From Bodo saltans (Eukaryota > Euglenozoa > Kinetoplastea > Eubodonida > Bodonidae), in NCBI GenBank assembly GCA_001460835.1, contig CYKH01002203.1, positions 1 through 35,249 of the forward strand: 35,249 nt of DNA, given 5' to 3'. Within the stretch, counting starts at the first letter, position 1; each line of letters starts with the position of its first letter. Position numbers and translations under genes: made by a program. Of this stretch, positions 18,601 to 28,600 are shown piece after piece. The notes under the pieces were generated by a model. It was not told the origin of the DNA, searched no databases, and was given only the letters and a program-made list of their open reading frames with translations.

Positions 18601-21600
18601 AGGATCATTACTGTTTTGTAATTCAGTCATTTCTTGAGGCCCTTGCGACAAAGATTCGCGAAAAGGCGACCAGCGTTGAATCTCAAGTGATCGAAGAAGC
18701 GATCGTCGATCGATTGAGATCGGCTTCTCAAGCTGACAATATCATCTTGGAGCATTGCGGTGTACGGGAACGCGTTGCCATGGGGAATCTCGTCAGAGCG
18801 TTAAGCAACTCTCTTCAATTTTTGTCATCGTCTGCGGATGCCATGTCTTCCATTGCGCCTGGGCCTAACGTCAAGGTTCATCACGAGTCCACAAAATTGC
18901 TTTTTGGGAGCACTTTGTCAACCAACGATGTGAGATGCCAACTCCACGAGGTGCTGGACGAGGAAGCGCAAAGCAATCGACGCGCGCTGGACCTGATTAA
19001 CGATTTGTACTCTCGCCCCCAGCCGGAACAACAGCTGGCGACTGAATTTCTTGCCAGTGAGGGTAACAGCGATCTGGCCCTTTTCACAAACGTTCCGAAA
19101 CACCAAGTGGACGACAAGCTGCGCCTTGGCACGGGCCTGCAAACCGGTGGTCGGGATGATATTTTCTTTGGCCTGGCTCAAACGTACGACGCGGCGGAGT
19201 TACAGTTCCACCAGATTGAGCGCAAAGAGAAGTATCACCATTCAACAGGACTTCTTGTCGGTGTCGTGATTGACAAAAGGCTAGTAGGACATGGCCACGG
19301 CAACCATGCGTTGGTGGTGCAATGGGTGCTGCAAGTTCTCCGCAGCCCCCTGCCATTGTTGTGGAGAGAGTGGCTCATTTTGCATTTGCGCGTTGGCGTT
19401 GTGGGCCTCCCCGCCGCCGATAGGGCTCTCAACTTTCAGCTTTCAATCATTGTTCATCTTCTTGCATGGCGCTGTGAAGTGGGTAGCGTTCGGGAGATTT
19501 TGTGTTCCGCTTTCGGTGAGCTCCCCCCTCACTGTGTTCGCAACAATCGAGTCTATGGTGTCATCGCCATGTCAAGCCCCTCCGTGAAGGAATGGGTTGC
19601 GAAAGGATACGATGTTCAAGAGCAAGACTTCACAAAATCGATTCCGGATGATGAAGAAGCATTCCGCCATATCGTCAAGAAGTTCGGCACCATGACCACC
19701 CATGTGGTGGTGTACGGTTATGACAAGGAACCGATGAGCGACATACTCCTCAAATGGTTGTGCGAGTATACGTTTCGTTACCCTTGGCGATTCTTTGTAT
19801 TAGTAGACTGCGATACGACATCAAATCTCCCAGAAAATAGAGATCGCGTCACCAACTTGATGTCATCACTTCGAAAGAGGCAGACACGAACCATTACTCT
19901 GCCACTTGAAGAGAAATATCGAGACTGGACTCAATTTATTGAGAATTTGCCTGCCGGCAAGTCTTTGCGCAGTTGCTCGTGGTCTTATGAAGTTGAACGC
20001 CACTTGCGATCAGCTGCGGAAGCGACAGAAAGAAAATCAACCGCAGGAGATCAAATCTTACTGATTCACCTGATCTCACCACCAGGAGGCGGAAAATCTA
20101 CCCTACTGCAAGATCTTGCGAACCGTGACATCGGACAATTCGTGAGATTTGACTGCAGTGACGACCGTCTGGTGGAAGAAGCCCTGCGATCGCTATTAAA
20201 CGAAGGGCTCGCTGGGATCGACTTGTCGAAAAACACCGTACTCGTGGTTGACGAGTATCACATGTTCAACGACCGCAAGAAACACGAGTTCATGCAGTGG
20301 GCCGCCGACAATTTGAGTCGCGTGAAGATTGTTTTGATTGCCAATCGAGCTGATCCATTAGACAAGATGCTGCTTGAGCAACTGCATGCTTCGCATCCAC
20401 TTAGCAAGGAGCGGATTCGGTCTATCGAAGGACGCATTTCTGCCTTGAAAGTTCACACCGTTATCGAAGCAACTTACAACAACCTCGACCCCGATTCCGT
20501 CAAGGCGCAATCCAAGAAGTTTTACACATTCCTCAGCACTCTTCGAGGGATGCTTGGTGACGACGCAGTATCGCTACGATTTGAAGAGCATTTCCCTCGA
20601 TTCAACAATGGTCAAAAAGTCAACAATATTGAGTTTACCAAAAGGCTCCTGGATAAGCTCATTATGTTTGGACAACACTCCATCCTGCGCATCCTCGACA
20701 GCTACGAGCAACTCACTGTTCTTCTTGCGAAACAGGAAACCATCGATTTTTCCAGCGAAAATGGCCGCCTAATAATAAGCCGCCTGTACAAAGATTGCCT
20801 GCAAAAGTCACCGATCAAATTGCTAGTCTTCACATCACTGCTTGTGCCTCTCTTGCTGTACAAAGATCCCACCGCGACGCGATTGGTTCAGCCTTGTGAT
20901 GAAGTCCTGTCCTACCGTGACGTTGTGGAAGGCACTCCCAACTTACGTCTTGCCCCTGTTGCAGTTCGTCTCATGATGTGGGTGTTGTATGTGCAGAAAT
21001 ACGTGGGAATCATCCCCTTCGATGATTCGGAGAGGAGGGTCCTTTACGCTTCTCTTCGGCGGCTTGATCTTGTCGACTTTCCAGACTTTCCAATTATCAT
21101 GAAAGAGAGTAGTATCAAGTTCTACGCCATCTCCAAGCAGAAGTCAACATTTGTGAACCACAATGACCTTACCGATCTGAACTGGATCTACAAGACGCTC
21201 GCGCGTCGCATGGCAGTCAATTGGAGTGCTATTCAAAGCGCGTGGAAACAAACCCCTGTCACCGACAGCGACAAATTGTGCGCCATCATCGAAATTGCAG
21301 GTCCAACGACCGTGCTCATGGCAATGGAGACTTCGAACGTACTGCAGCTATTGAAGCGGAACCCATCGGGAGCGTTTCACGACGCAGTGATGGAACATTA
21401 TCCGTTGAACAGGATCAGAGGGGAATCTTCCATGGATGAGTCGCCATACTTTTTCGCAGTCTACTCTGACATGGTGCAACAACGACCGCTGGAGGGTACG
21501 TTTGGTGAAGCTTTTGCATCGACGTTTGTCAAGCGTATTTTGCGTACACGCGGGCTGCAACATGATGAGACTGCGCTAGCAAAGTCATTCCTTGCTTGGA

Positions 21601-22220
21601 TTTCTAATTGCGGGTCGCTTGTGGCAACTGTGCCAAATTTCGCAAGAGAAAGATCAGAATCCGTTGTTAGGCTCGTCGTGACGATGTCTCAAATGCTCTC
21701 TCTGAGATCTGAAGAGGAGGCGGCTATTTGGCGTGGAAAGTATCTTGCCCCTGTTGCTGAACTTTTCGCGGAGTCGAAGATGCCACTGATTCCTGTGGCG
21801 CGTGCAGTGGGGATTGTTGCTGGTGGTGTTGGTGAGTTACTTTCAGCTCATGACAAGTGGCCTCCCTCGATGAAATTGCTCCACCGTGTGATATCGTCAA
21901 AAGAAGCAATCCTATCGGAACGCGAAGCGATTTATCTTCTGGAGTCGGGTGTACTTGATCAACCAGTCCCTCCACGACTTGCTGGCGCGCTTCTGCAAGC
22001 CGAGCCGCCTGGATGGCTCCCCGTCGAACATCAACTGAAGCTGCTGTCGCTTGACGTGTCAATAGGCGCGGGGGAGTTTTGTAGCGATGAGCGGTACATC
22101 ATGAACGCTCGCCGAAATGTTTTGCCTGGCCTTCGCCGGCGTCTTGGAAACCCATACACAGTGAAACTGCGCTGCAAGGAAATCCAGAAACTCTTTAGTG
22201 AAATGCAACGACTGCAATAA
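12699..22220 (+). CDS. Giant paralog A, main part: multi-module protein with C-terminal P-loop ATPase
   Basis: About 3,170 uninterrupted codons after the gap, ending with TAA 22218-22220. The family is unknown to me. Blocks shared in the same order with the downstream paralog: a leucine/valine strand block (SLRLLVVAS, about 13606-13685); an LIGW...LP block followed by RPLP (about 16235-16550); a module with KPGLSCSLV, AWEFC and LVGEGF (17960-18380); a THVVVYG...LPENRDRV module (19540-19855); and a P-loop ATPase with SPPGGGKS (20076-20099), VLVVDEYHM (20238-20264), KIVLIANR (20325-20348) and GDDAVSLR (about 20559-20582). A conserved tail (WPPSMKLL, LLQAEPPGWLP) lies at 21855-22027. The ATPase is AAA+/STAND-like: phosphate-binding Lys and Asp-Glu are present, so ATP hydrolysis is plausible. 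Low-complexity inserts include an Asp run at 14811-14825 and a Gln-rich stretch near 17880-17915. No membrane segment was seen. Confidence 0.92.
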   Translation, partial: PSGRLHQSRIFHVASHARGGCDIVDLGFRSDGCYRLERHQGLISIEFFQQTSGPTFDEAIVDLAQQRGVNVVRLQGPAVIGNMQQSVVVVCHVNRDTSYVTYETIIDGQNVSTENPVVVVTATDDTDPRNEIPFQRIAQYISGKTWRKCTEAGFYGAPIADKAVEVAAAVLAEYRLSDRSHELFEQNHSNFDVLKDIVYLSSKQLLYHLDALRTMIENKWKENLRRHKYEALAKEVEKLLIQDSRVLALSKPELQAVNDMLRVLKFHVNEVKVDNQSFDSKGHQLSERSKKPSISFAHIDVVGHLDPSYVERLCDLVRGSSLRLLVVASPSTQHFAKVSHILQTNDAEIAFRATRITAFAVPLCVSNRYLQELEPLATKCIENHTRRDFYIQVKQSQETHPLTIICRRGHELRPNDFLDLTREVDPLRTLREHLARPKKDESHVVAVVDNAPPTLSLFVCGDSVVDAHIMYVPKVMGRVSAGLASLVGADPAITLSPEWQAVQDKMSQRLKEAIDFTDFVAIVPCCEWLDHRSRVQLYFLVVWGVPLGVTKQVLPAIRNVMSLPLAQTLMLSRESMRQKSQQIESLPSYHELVVGGTVTLSDVLQTSISYRVDIPWNLCYHQWRIAAPFSSSELTQILSVYAYPLRLLATLGSSIFHTLSGVELFAPSTGSNDAANNKAASGVPMLWAVNVAKRLAAASKMLSRDDDDDMIPREHLTALSVMKWLFIIRGWNAIDPIVFDGADFSTLDGENIAMDILRADPEATAASSKRASMSQHTRHNVALMLATICGSPTLFSKQPQVVDYFLRPSSKGGITTESATALFDELLDPNNDLMIGAPFLSILKDSSLLNASALRRITAVNELWCWCNNSSTTTTSASPSKDQTTGGEQQIGNGLRKISEKFSSNAWGYLLATADTRQKTKKVVELLQSRKRDREILVPTMLNAAGLFASEVPTALDAITTVFLSTMADEEGDDFSTFRRNCPSLVHVLDLLFSSQKESKTTFDPMEYARKSLPGSPGVQFKVELEDSDKVLTFCLLQLNFFSDEAVESEFANAVLFFGRCLTEHDRHCFLRNVTDLLLDSTSTTPGQMEPCLNIRQPTRRRLQVAAAVLWLHCPMAPCPLSTDASHALIKIKRFLSKYESEMALSVGWPTEEIAMACEELWRLSNTFRYVVETEFEVAPYLALALIGWDHYLPRSFLQALHTSGVVVAPAAQTTTLVRQGAGWPTYQLSFAWRPLPESSREHLFSPYNVKEVPPDASFDVSHGVSREKIQQNLNFFSILRRARRQDWGSQSKEERSSLADAVTTRLCIVLWLKAMGLFDGCESSQACEERFLSLEAAPSSLKTKSLRLPPALEELKATLSLFKKKESHLIWSARLPSFMENHVLRQSALLKLFESGSLEEVHYTLQTISAALMVLPEMNANRPKDLFCHEANQPYYQGEAALASLVMGARVNNRRPTMDLCFRIVSCEIGYRTGHSWGQLDPGNRTNVAQSVVSTLFLLLADFPDRATEMLLIIVDVALEQLRDKQSRAEFCSTIAMTIGFQDSKAIHCLMIPLFELMGDNAATRLPHMVACHNIIIKHEPKTVITTPATTKNQRALLLKDVAREVVFFRDVEKLISSDVASTWLKCAHSLLSHIQDHFPEPASRPQLSASKIVDDAAFSNPFLPIPRLRSKAIAPTWTPSENSSATTRCSLFRERGTGASHNNDAGRHGSSLETITPRDDMLLAEQQQHAPQQQQQRAHLSHFDDDLANAAIDVSKIVHIVAPTGNIMSGWQVLVKPGLSCSLVRDHGGTLRIVPFKDLPLSNSSTDDNPAAQLPSSSFADMTTCCHFEDYGEAWEFCFSRKHPSTLVGEGFLLTTSERGGWQILLGLAHGVTSASLRPWHILAFHSIIHFELCGPSESGERGGRYQLMEWLCRRVCRGLEKDMKQWKKENVVDVDHPVHRSLKFLAGEEVQDVIIALTTSEGDKQDHYCFVIQSFLEALATKIREKATSVESQVIEEAIVDRLRSASQADNIILEHCGVRERVAMGNLVRALSNSLQFLSSSADAMSSIAPGPNVKVHHESTKLLFGSTLSTNDVRCQLHEVLDEEAQSNRRALDLINDLYSRPQPEQQLATEFLASEGNSDLALFTNVPKHQVDDKLRLGTGLQTGGRDDIFFGLAQTYDAAELQFHQIERKEKYHHSTGLLVGVVIDKRLVGHGHGNHALVVQWVLQVLRSPLPLLWREWLILHLRVGVVGLPAADRALNFQLSIIVHLLAWRCEVGSVREILCSAFGELPPHCVRNNRVYGVIAMSSPSVKEWVAKGYDVQEQDFTKSIPDDEEAFRHIVKKFGTMTTHVVVYGYDKEPMSDILLKWLCEYTFRYPWRFFVLVDCDTTSNLPENRDRVTNLMSSLRKRQTRTITLPLEEKYRDWTQFIENLPAGKSLRSCSWSYEVERHLRSAAEATERKSTAGDQILLIHLISPPGGGKSTLLQDLANRDIGQFVRFDCSDDRLVEEALRSLLNEGLAGIDLSKNTVLVVDEYHMFNDRKKHEFMQWAADNLSRVKIVLIANRADPLDKMLLEQLHASHPLSKERIRSIEGRISALKVHTVIEATYNNLDPDSVKAQSKKFYTFLSTLRGMLGDDAVSLRFEEHFPRFNNGQKVNNIEFTKRLLDKLIMFGQHSILRILDSYEQLTVLLAKQETIDFSSENGRLIISRLYKDCLQKSPIKLLVFTSLLVPLLLYKDPTATRLVQPCDEVLSYRDVVEGTPNLRLAPVAVRLMMWVLYVQKYVGIIPFDDSERRVLYASLRRLDLVDFPDFPIIMKESSIKFYAISKQKSTFVNHNDLTDLNWIYKTLARRMAVNWSAIQSAWKQTPVTDSDKLCAIIEIAGPTTVLMAMETSNVLQLLKRNPSGAFHDAVMEHYPLNRIRGESSMDESPYFFAVYSDMVQQRPLEGTFGEAFASTFVKRILRTRGLQHDETALAKSFLAWISNCGSLVATVPNFARERSESVVRLVVTMSQMLSLRSEEEAAIWRGKYLAPVAELFAESKMPLIPVARAVGIVAGGVGELLSAHDKWPPSMKLLHRVISSKEAILSEREAIYLLESGVLDQPVPPRLAGALLQAEPPGWLPVEHQLKLLSLDVSIGAGEFCSDERYIMNARRNVLPGLRRRLGNPYTVKLRCKEIQKLFSEMQRLQ

Positions 22221-22531
22221 ACTGATAGACTGATGCGCAAAACGTGAGAATACACGGAATGCTACGAGCAGCATGCCATCATTTCTCAATTGTCAGCCAA
22301 CACAACAAATTATCAAACCAAGAAAACACGAAGCGGGTAAATGCGTGCCGTCTTTGAGTCCGTGAGGAAGAAATGGTGTGTCTTGGGAACGCGTTAAGTT
22401 CGGACAGGCTATCAACCAACAAGCAAGTACAACTACCCCCCTCTCTTCTCCTGAAACTGCTCTTACACATGCCTCTTAACAACGGAATAGAAGACATCAT
22501 CTGTGTTACTGAACGGGTTTATTACTGATCA
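22221..22531. other. Intergenic region between the giant paralogs, no gene seen
   Basis: This holds the likely 3' UTR of the first paralog. A pyrimidine tract at 22434-22452 (TACCCCCCTCTCTTCTCC) followed by AG at 22489-22490 could be an alternative trans-splice acceptor for the next gene. The short open frames present on the minus strand lack any recognisable protein character. I see no RNA gene. Confidence 0.5.
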
Positions 22532-22561
22532 CTTCCCTTGTTTTCTCTTACTTTTCACAAG
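22532..22561 (+). promoter_or_regulatory. Candidate trans-splice acceptor for the second giant paralog
   Basis: CTTCCCTTGTTTTCTCTTAC and adjacent bases form a near-pure pyrimidine tract at 22532-22557, followed by CACAAG with the AG at 22560-22561. This leaves a 63-nt 5' UTR before ATG 22625. It is the cleanest example in the window and argues that the open frame upstream of 22625, which begins with TTG inside this tract, is not translated. Confidence 0.6.
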
Positions 22562-22624
22562 TCAAGCAAAAGACAACGTCGCAGAGTTTCCAATTTTTTT
22601 ATCGAACAATTTTTTAAAAGAAGG

Positions 22625-25600
22625 ATGATGTATTTTGAATGCGTTTTCGACTACGATGGCAACATCGACATCAACGCCAAGCTGGTAGACCTGGTCAAGC
22701 CAGAAAGTGAGCACTTAAAAAACTCGTCGCTTGTGTGGGTTCCGTTACGAAATCGCGAACTGGCGTACTTGAAGGAGCGTGACACAAAAAATCGCCTTCT
22801 GCTGAGGGACGTTGGTTGCGAATACAACATTGAAGCGATGAGTGGCAGTCACAAGAGTGGTGACCAGGCAAGGCGATCGCTGTTTCGTGACGTGCTAGTG
22901 CTGAAAAGCAAAGAGCAGAAGATACCGGACATGACACCCTCAGATGCACAAAAGTGGTCTGAGTTTACTCTAAAGCGCTTGTCGAGCCACATCGTTGAAA
23001 AAGTGATATCAGCTGTTCGACGGAACAAAAAGTTCTCAGTGGACCCCGAGGAGGATTCTCTAATTCACCGCGACGTGCTATTTGTTGCCTATTGCGGTTT
23101 TGAGCTTCAACATTTAAAGAAGGACAAGCTGGTTGATTTATTGCACCCGAAGGGCGACAAGTCATCCGGCGGCGGTGGCGAAGATGCAAACCGTCATCCA
23201 CTGTTTCCCCCCACCATTGCAGGCGTGAGTACCCTCCGAGAGTGGCCTCAGTTCTACAACAAAATGTGTTCGAGAAATGATCAGCAGGCTGCACTAAAAG
23301 TGGCTCAGTACGCAGGATCGCTCATTCGCTTTTTGATTCCGACGTACGTATTTACGCTTGGGCCAATTCCTGATCCTTCCCTCTGGAGCTTCAGCTTTAC
23401 AGCCGAAGATGTCGAAGATCTTTATCACGGTGAGTGTACCGACAAGAGGTTGACCGTCATCAGAACATCGCTCCAAGAGCGAAAGTGTAATCACAACTAC
23501 GTCCTCGTGGAGGAGAATGCCGCGGACGAATTTCGAAATCAAGTGTGCTTAGCGCACGCAACACATTTGATGTTATGGAGTCTCTTGAGGAACGACGGAC
23601 AGCTTCTCAAACTGCTCGTTAGATATCATGGACTACTATCAGTAATTGCTGGCGTTTGCAACGCGCGCACAGATGTGCGACTTGGCTGCTTTCATTACAT
23701 AAGTGAAGTGCAACGACGTGCAAAAGCAGCTCGTCGATGTGATTGCGCAAATCCACTCCCCTTTTCTGCTACCTCTGTGCGGAAAGGGGTTGTGTGTCCC
23801 CACCGCGCAGACCACGATTTTTGGTCTGAGTTAGAGGTACCCAACACTCGAGACCTTGATGCCAACATTCGGTATCTGTATCTGCTGATGACAGAACGTC
23901 AATTTTTGAAGGCAGTGATGCACTTCGATGATATTGCCAACAAAGTAGCCCTTTCTAGAGACGCTCACGCACTGCGCAGCCACTGGGAAACAGGCGTTAC
24001 ACGGGGAAGTGTCTCATCCGACAGTTTTGACAAATTTGTGGCCGCGCTTGTGCTTGGTACGGACAGACCCATCTCCGACCCGCGACTTGGCGAAGGCTAC
24101 ACCCGTATGCTCGACATCTTAACATCTTACACTAGAAGACTAGTCCTCGATGTGATGCAATGCCATAAAAACGTCCGCAATATGCATGTTGTGTACTGGA
24201 GATATTCTAGTGACAAACGCTCTGTCATCAACATTCCTTACGCGCAGAACGTCATTGTTCTCCACGAGGCGATGGTCACCTCTCACTCAGTGAGTGACAG
24301 TCGGATTGTCGACGTTGGTCTGAACCTCAGCGGTCAGTACTCCGCGATCGAGAATCAAAATACATCATCGCGGAGGGGTCGAATGTTCGAACTTCAATAT
24401 GAACCCGAAAGTGAGCAACTGATGACGACACCCGGCCGCGACGAAGACCAACGAAACGTATCTTATGCTCCACTCAGGCAGTTTCTCTTGAAAATGGCTT
24501 GGATGTTTGAGGGCGAGTTTGTTCTTCACGGATTTTGCGATTCTCGCAAGGAAGTGCATGAGGTTACGATCAACGTTTCACTTCCTCACGCCCTGCGGAA
24601 GCGAGGCTGTGGGCAGTTCGACGATTTGCAGTTTCGTGTGCAGATTAATAACGAAGACACCCAACGATGCTCCATCATTGTCAACTCAATCATAATTGAC
24701 ACGGTGAGCAACAACAACGACGAGGATAGGATCACCAACTCATCATCATCCAGACATGCCCGAGCCAGCGACGCATCTTTCGGAAACCTCCCCATTCAAC
24801 GCATTTCGTTTCTGCGCGTTGGTATTCAGTTACGTGACTTAGGCGTGGCTCTTCCACTTGACCATGTCGTTCACGAGAGTGGAGAATGCCTTGGAACAAC
24901 TCTGGAAGGGGAAAAACACCTTGATAGTGCAAACAGCACGGTACTTGAAGCATCGCATCGATCTCGCGCGATGCAACTATCCCCACAAATGCTTGCGTAC
25001 CTTCCCCGAACAAGAGCTGGCTTGCACGTTTTTTTATCGTCCAACGTGGGATGTCGACTTCCGGACCTTATGAGGCTGTTTGAGACGCCGAGCATTACCA
25101 TTCTAGGTCTCTCCACTCGAGATTTCGCGTTTGCCAAGTCAGTACTCCAAGAGGCGAGTTTCACAGTCACCGATATGACCATCGATGACTCATCTTTCGC
25201 AACAAACTTTGATGCAATCAAGAGTGCTGGATCGATGTCGGCAATTTCCTTGATTAGACTGTCAATTCTCTCTTCCCTCACTCCTGACCACATCACAAAA
25301 CTCGCGGTTGTCACAGCGGGCACTTCGCTGAGGTTTCTAGTGGATGCCACACGAAAAAACACAATGCCGTTGCTCATCGCAGCAGGGTCGAAACACTCGT
25401 ACAGTGCTGTGAGGCTGTTCGATCGCCGTGTACTGCCAATCGATTGTTCCACAACTCATGGCAATGCTATCCTGGACATTACGGATGCCGTGCTGGCTCC
25501 TTCGTCGTTTTCCAATCAGTGGATTCCTGGCCTAGAGAAAGACTGCATCACGTGCCTTAATTGGGCCGAAAAAGAAATTATTTCACTTTCGCTTGACAAA

Positions 25601-28600
25601 GCTCACGAACAAGCTAACGTCAAACGGCTAGTACTTGTTGTTTACGGAGATCACCCTCCGCCCCATGTCCCATCGAGCACTGGCACCTGCAAATATTTTG
25701 ATTTAGGTAGGTGTAGTCAACCTTACGATTCAATTCAAGGTTTACTGTGGGCGCATAAGGACTCGTCCCTCGTCATCGCCCTCTACAATCTTAACGCAAG
25801 TTGTTTTGCCAAGCAGCTCGCGTTTTATGATACTGAGGTCAAAGATGTGATGGTTGAACCTGAGATCTTTCGACCTGATTTTGTGATCCAGGAAGCAGCA
25901 AGTAAGGAGAATTGGATAGCAGCCGCGCTTGGGTGCAGTGTGAGTGAGCTGGTAGGGATGCACCACTTCAAACGTCTGCGAGATATTTTGAGTGATGCAA
26001 AACATGTATTCCGGACTGTTCCGACATTCGAAGGATTTCTCAATCACATGGCGTTTTCCGAATTGCTTTCACATCGGGCTCAAGTATCGGCGTATCTGTA
26101 TTACATCATAGTGGGGGGTGGTGATGCCACATCAAAGCTGTCTAGCTTTCACCACACAGTGGATGTTGTGTCTGAAATTTGTCAGAACAGTTACACTCGC
26201 AGAATTAGTGATAGTGTTGAACAGAAACAACAGCAACAACAACAACGCGCAACAACAACAATGACAACCGTGCCTTTTACCCAACTTGCGCCATCGTACT
26301 ACGTGATGTTGGACAGGTCATCATCCATCAGCGGTCATGCTCCCGGAGATTCTTCTTCTTCTTCAGCGTTTTGGTCCTCCCTCGACGACGCTGTGCTCAA
26401 TTCGTTGTGCAGCGATGATAACGTTGCAAGTTCTCACGTGCTACGAGATTGGTTGTCGCAACAACCAACACCGGCTGCACTGCGAGTTTACATTACATTC
26501 TCTTCAGCGCCGCTTGCTGTATTCTTGATTGATCCTGTCACCACTGCAAATCTACTCACCCTAACGGACGATGAAAAAATCTCTGTCCAAAACAATGTGA
26601 CTCCGCGTTGGGCAGATCGACTGGCTGACATTCTGGACGGCAACGTGGCATCTGAAACAATGAAGTGTGCAGGTCAAGCAAACAAAAGCATAGCGCGAAT
26701 GATTAGTGTAGTGAAGTGGGTTGTTTTCACGACAGGATGTGGCGACGTTGGACAATTTACTGGCGAAGACCTCGAGAATTTGTCATCGGTTGGAGTGACA
26801 GTGGACATCGGCGGAAGCGATTTTGAAGCACCACCACCAGGAAAGCAGCCTGTGTGCTCAGAAGTCACCGTTCAGTCCATTGCGCTTACGCTATCATTGG
26901 ATAGCTTATCTGCACTCCATGAGCAACAACAGCTGCTCCAATTTTTGGTAGAGCCGATCGCGAAGGGCGGTGGCACCCCCACAGAATTGCTGAGGTGTGT
27001 GCCCGGATTGAACAATGAGTCCGGAATGGGCCTCGGCGTCATTTTCGTTCACGTTTTGCAGAATGCAAAGATTGGATCAGCGCTGCTTCAATTTCGAGAA
27101 GCATCACACATTTTATCCTGGCGCGGTCACACATCTGTGCAACCGACGAATCTCACAGACAATCGGTTGGTGGAGGTTATGACACCAGCTGCCCGTGCGG
27201 AGCTGCTTATCATGACGACAGACGAGTCGAGTCGTAAATGGGAAAGACTTCAGCAACTCCTCGTGCAAATCTCGCCGAACGTGACGACCTCGAGGAACGC
27301 ACCTGAGGAAATCGATGAAATGATACGCTGGGTCGTCAACAAAAGCGACAGCTCGTACCGGCACCACGTTGCGGCGGCGCTTTTGATTCAACGAGTGCGA
27401 GTTTATTTTCAGCGTTCTGATGCGATCCCACATTCGGAAGGGAATGCAGGCGATGATCTTGCCAACATGAATGACCTTGATGACGAAGAGAATGCCGAAT
27501 TGGATCGGAGAATCGCAATTTTTTTCCAAAGCTCTCATGAAATCCTCCTACAAAAATCGGCTCATCCACAAGAAAGAGGAGCGGGCGACGACGGGCTTGC
27601 TAACCACACGGATGATGATCTTCTTCCTGATCCCGAATTTGCCACTACACCCAACTCATCAACATTGATGTGGCCGTTAGACCCGCTCGACTCAACAGCC
27701 GAAGCGCAGCGTCACTCGGATTGGCTGTGCAATATCTTCATTCAAGTACTTCTCCAAAAAATGTTTTACAGAAACCCAGACGATGATGACGATGTGCAGC
27801 AGCAAGAACCACTTAATGCCCCCACTCCCGAGGCGTTTACCGTCACGTGTCACTACATCGCTATCGCAACATCGGTGGCAAGTCAACAGTACGCGATTGA
27901 GGCGATCCGCAAGTTCATGGCTGCTGAACGCTCACAAAGACTATCATGGGTGTGTGCCGCGCTATCAATTGTCGCTCCCTTCGATACCAGTATGATGCTG
28001 TTCGATGAAACAATTATTTTGTTTCTATCAGAATTCGTAAGATTCGAAGGTCCATTGCAACAGCGATTTTTGCTCGCTGTTCAAGAAAATTACGAAACAG
28101 CGCCTCTATTGCCGCTTTCACTGATTGGATGGCTCGAATTCGTCCCCAACACAATGCTTTTGGCACTTTCTCGAATCACTGGGCTATGGGAAGCAGGCCG
28201 CCGTCACGAGATTCCAGTAGAATGCCAAACGTCTGACGACGGCATTTCCGTCTTGTATGTTTCGAGACCATTGCCGGATGTGCACCAGAACAGACTCTTT
28301 CAGCCTGGTATGATGCCGTGGAAGGAAAGAAACAACACACACGATGATGATGCTAAGACTCATAGTCGATTGCCTCAATATTTCGTGTCTTTGGGTGTCA
28401 ACGAAGGAGTAATCGAGAAGAACCTTGCCTACCTAAACCACGCAGTGATCATCACCACGTCAGGATCATCTTCTATGGAGGAGGATGGTGGCCAAGCACC
28501 ACCATCACCACGACCACCACTCGATCCTGCTCTTGTGCTAGGTGTGAGATTGATCATGGCGTGGTTTGAGCAGCTTCGTCTTTCTACCCGAGACGTGACC

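Noticed and set aside
22538-22624. N-terminal extension of paralog B from a TTG codon
   Set aside because: The segment includes the pyrimidine tract and AG expected to be the splice acceptor, and TTG is an unlikely nuclear start; ATG 22625 is preferred.
24871-25452. 193-codon minus-strand open frame inside paralog B
   Set aside because: It lies fully within a conserved, clearly coding + strand gene, has no splice-type signal before it, and shows no recognisable motif; it is a shadow frame.
26290-26820. Possible von Willebrand A domain in paralog B (LDRSSSISG as a MIDAS, VYITFSS, VVFTTGCGD)
   Set aside because: The third MIDAS element lacks the usual TDG, the region contains long Ser-rich inserts, and the aligned segment of paralog A (YRVDIPWNL) has no Asp-x-Ser-x-Ser. 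The likeness is probably by chance; a fold prediction would decide.
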